Below, piece by piece: positions 63,399 through 64,000 of a stretch of 64,000 nt of DNA. Source of the stretch: Panonychus citri (Eukaryota > Arthropoda > Arachnida > Trombidiformes > Tetranychidae); NCBI RefSeq assembly GCF_014898815.1, contig NW_026515468.1, positions 186,001-250,000 of the forward strand, in the 5' to 3' direction. How positions within the stretch are numbered: the first letter of the stretch is position 1; every line of letters begins with the position of its first letter. The position numbers and the translations under genes were made by a program. A model generated the notes under the pieces. That model made no database searches. It saw only the letters and a list, made by a program, of their open reading frames with translations, and had not been told where the DNA came from.

Positions 63399-64000
63399 TT
63401 TTAAGGGCAGCATGTGATAGATATTTGATACTCATTGTTTATGTTAGCATATTCTAACGTAACATCAACCCTTAGTACAAATGAGTATAAGATCATAATG
63501 ACGAAGAAACACAAAGATTTCATCATTTTCATACTATTTATCTCTTCTTTATCACCAACCAAAATGCAAGATTAAATTTTTTCCTCTCGACCTTAAGGTA
63601 GGTTTTTAACCGAAAGACCCTTTAGTTGATTAATGAATGAGAAATTCACCAGATGATGTTTTAATAAATGTTTACAAATTGTTAAAATTGCTTGATTGCT
63701 ATGTGGTTAAGTAAATAATTAGCAAGAGTTGGATCGACGGCCAAGAGATCAGAGCAACAAACAAGAGGGATGGATGACCAAGAAAGCAGAACAAAACATC
63801 AATAAAAAACTTAGGATGACAGATAAGGGATCACAACAAGCTTTGATTAAATTCGAGGAGAGAAAGGAACTGTGAGAGAGAAGTGGACTATGATTTTCTC
63901 TGATGTCTTATTGTGTTTATATACTAGAATATGGGAGCATTTTTGATCATCTTCTTCCATATCTTCAACCAATAACATAAGTTTTCTATTGCATAATTTT

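Larger units (their letters stand above)
61687..64000. other. Terminal non-coding region, 2.3 kb
   Basis: Upstream of the small secreted gene to the window edge. Contains a TATA-like box and an AGGTCA cluster (separate entries). From about 63180 the sequence is less AT-rich and has fewer TTAATTG words, which may mark the edge of another transcript or an old mobile element; I could not identify either. Confidence 0.5.

Noticed and set aside
63720..63960. Retroelement end or primer-binding site near the right edge
   Set aside because: Composition differs and ATCAGAGC is vaguely like a tRNA primer site, but no LTR pair, TG...CA ends or coding domain is visible.
1..64000. tRNA or rRNA genes
   Set aside because: No cloverleaf with a GGTTCRANNCC-type arm or rRNA-like block was seen by eye; a dedicated scan would be needed to exclude them.

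Overview
The window looks like nuclear DNA of a spider mite, most likely Tetranychus or a close relative. It is AT-rich, most confirmed introns are short (about 70-350 nt) with GT-AG ends and GTAAG donors, and there is a large serine-rich, YDQQQE-modular gene of the silk fibroin type. The other genes are ordinary animal genes. The species call is inference; the animal origin is not in doubt.

Layout. 27-5060 (-): type II ferlin (otoferlin-like), losing only its last membrane-anchor exon(s) off the left edge. 9143-10150 (+): RNF146-type RING/WWE ubiquitin ligase. 11176-18592 (+): silk fibroin-like gene with internal segmental duplications. 23535-25047 (-): NUP42-like nucleoporin with CCCH finger and polyQ/H tract. 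26490-34741: a taperin/phostensin-like gene (28788-33013, -) followed by a truncated tandem copy of its own 5' half and upstream DNA. 35807-36682 (-): ornithine decarboxylase antizyme with an intact +1 frameshift site. 37640-38650 (+): Merlin/ISXO2-type transposase ORF. 39945-41962 (+): EXO1. 42422-43306 (-): ELO-family protein lacking the catalytic histidine box. 45027-45695 (+): KCTD5/insomniac-like BTB adaptor. 47395-47961 (-) AP-1 sigma and 48333-49601 (+) a coiled-coil, possibly augmin-like protein share a 371-bp divergent promoter with an E2F-like site. 50084-50504 (-): COX6C. 52372-59315 (-): secreted clip-like trypsin-type protease whose signal peptide sits on an exon 3.6 kb upstream. 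61279-61686 (-): small secreted protein. Long gaps (5-9, 18.6-23.5, 43-45, 61.7-64 kb) show no gene I can support.

Quality. At least nine apparent single-base losses, several in homopolymers, break otherwise well-conserved frames in the ferlin, fibroin and taperin-like genes. The lost frame resumes immediately with conserved family sequence, so I read these mainly as consensus errors of a long-read assembly, not pseudogenes. The genes are unrelated in function and do not form an operon or pathway. The most notable points are the antizyme recoding site, the partial tandem duplication at 26-35 kb, the His-box-less ELO protein, the possibly domesticated Merlin transposase and the fibroin module structure. 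I did not find a convincing new multi-gene system.
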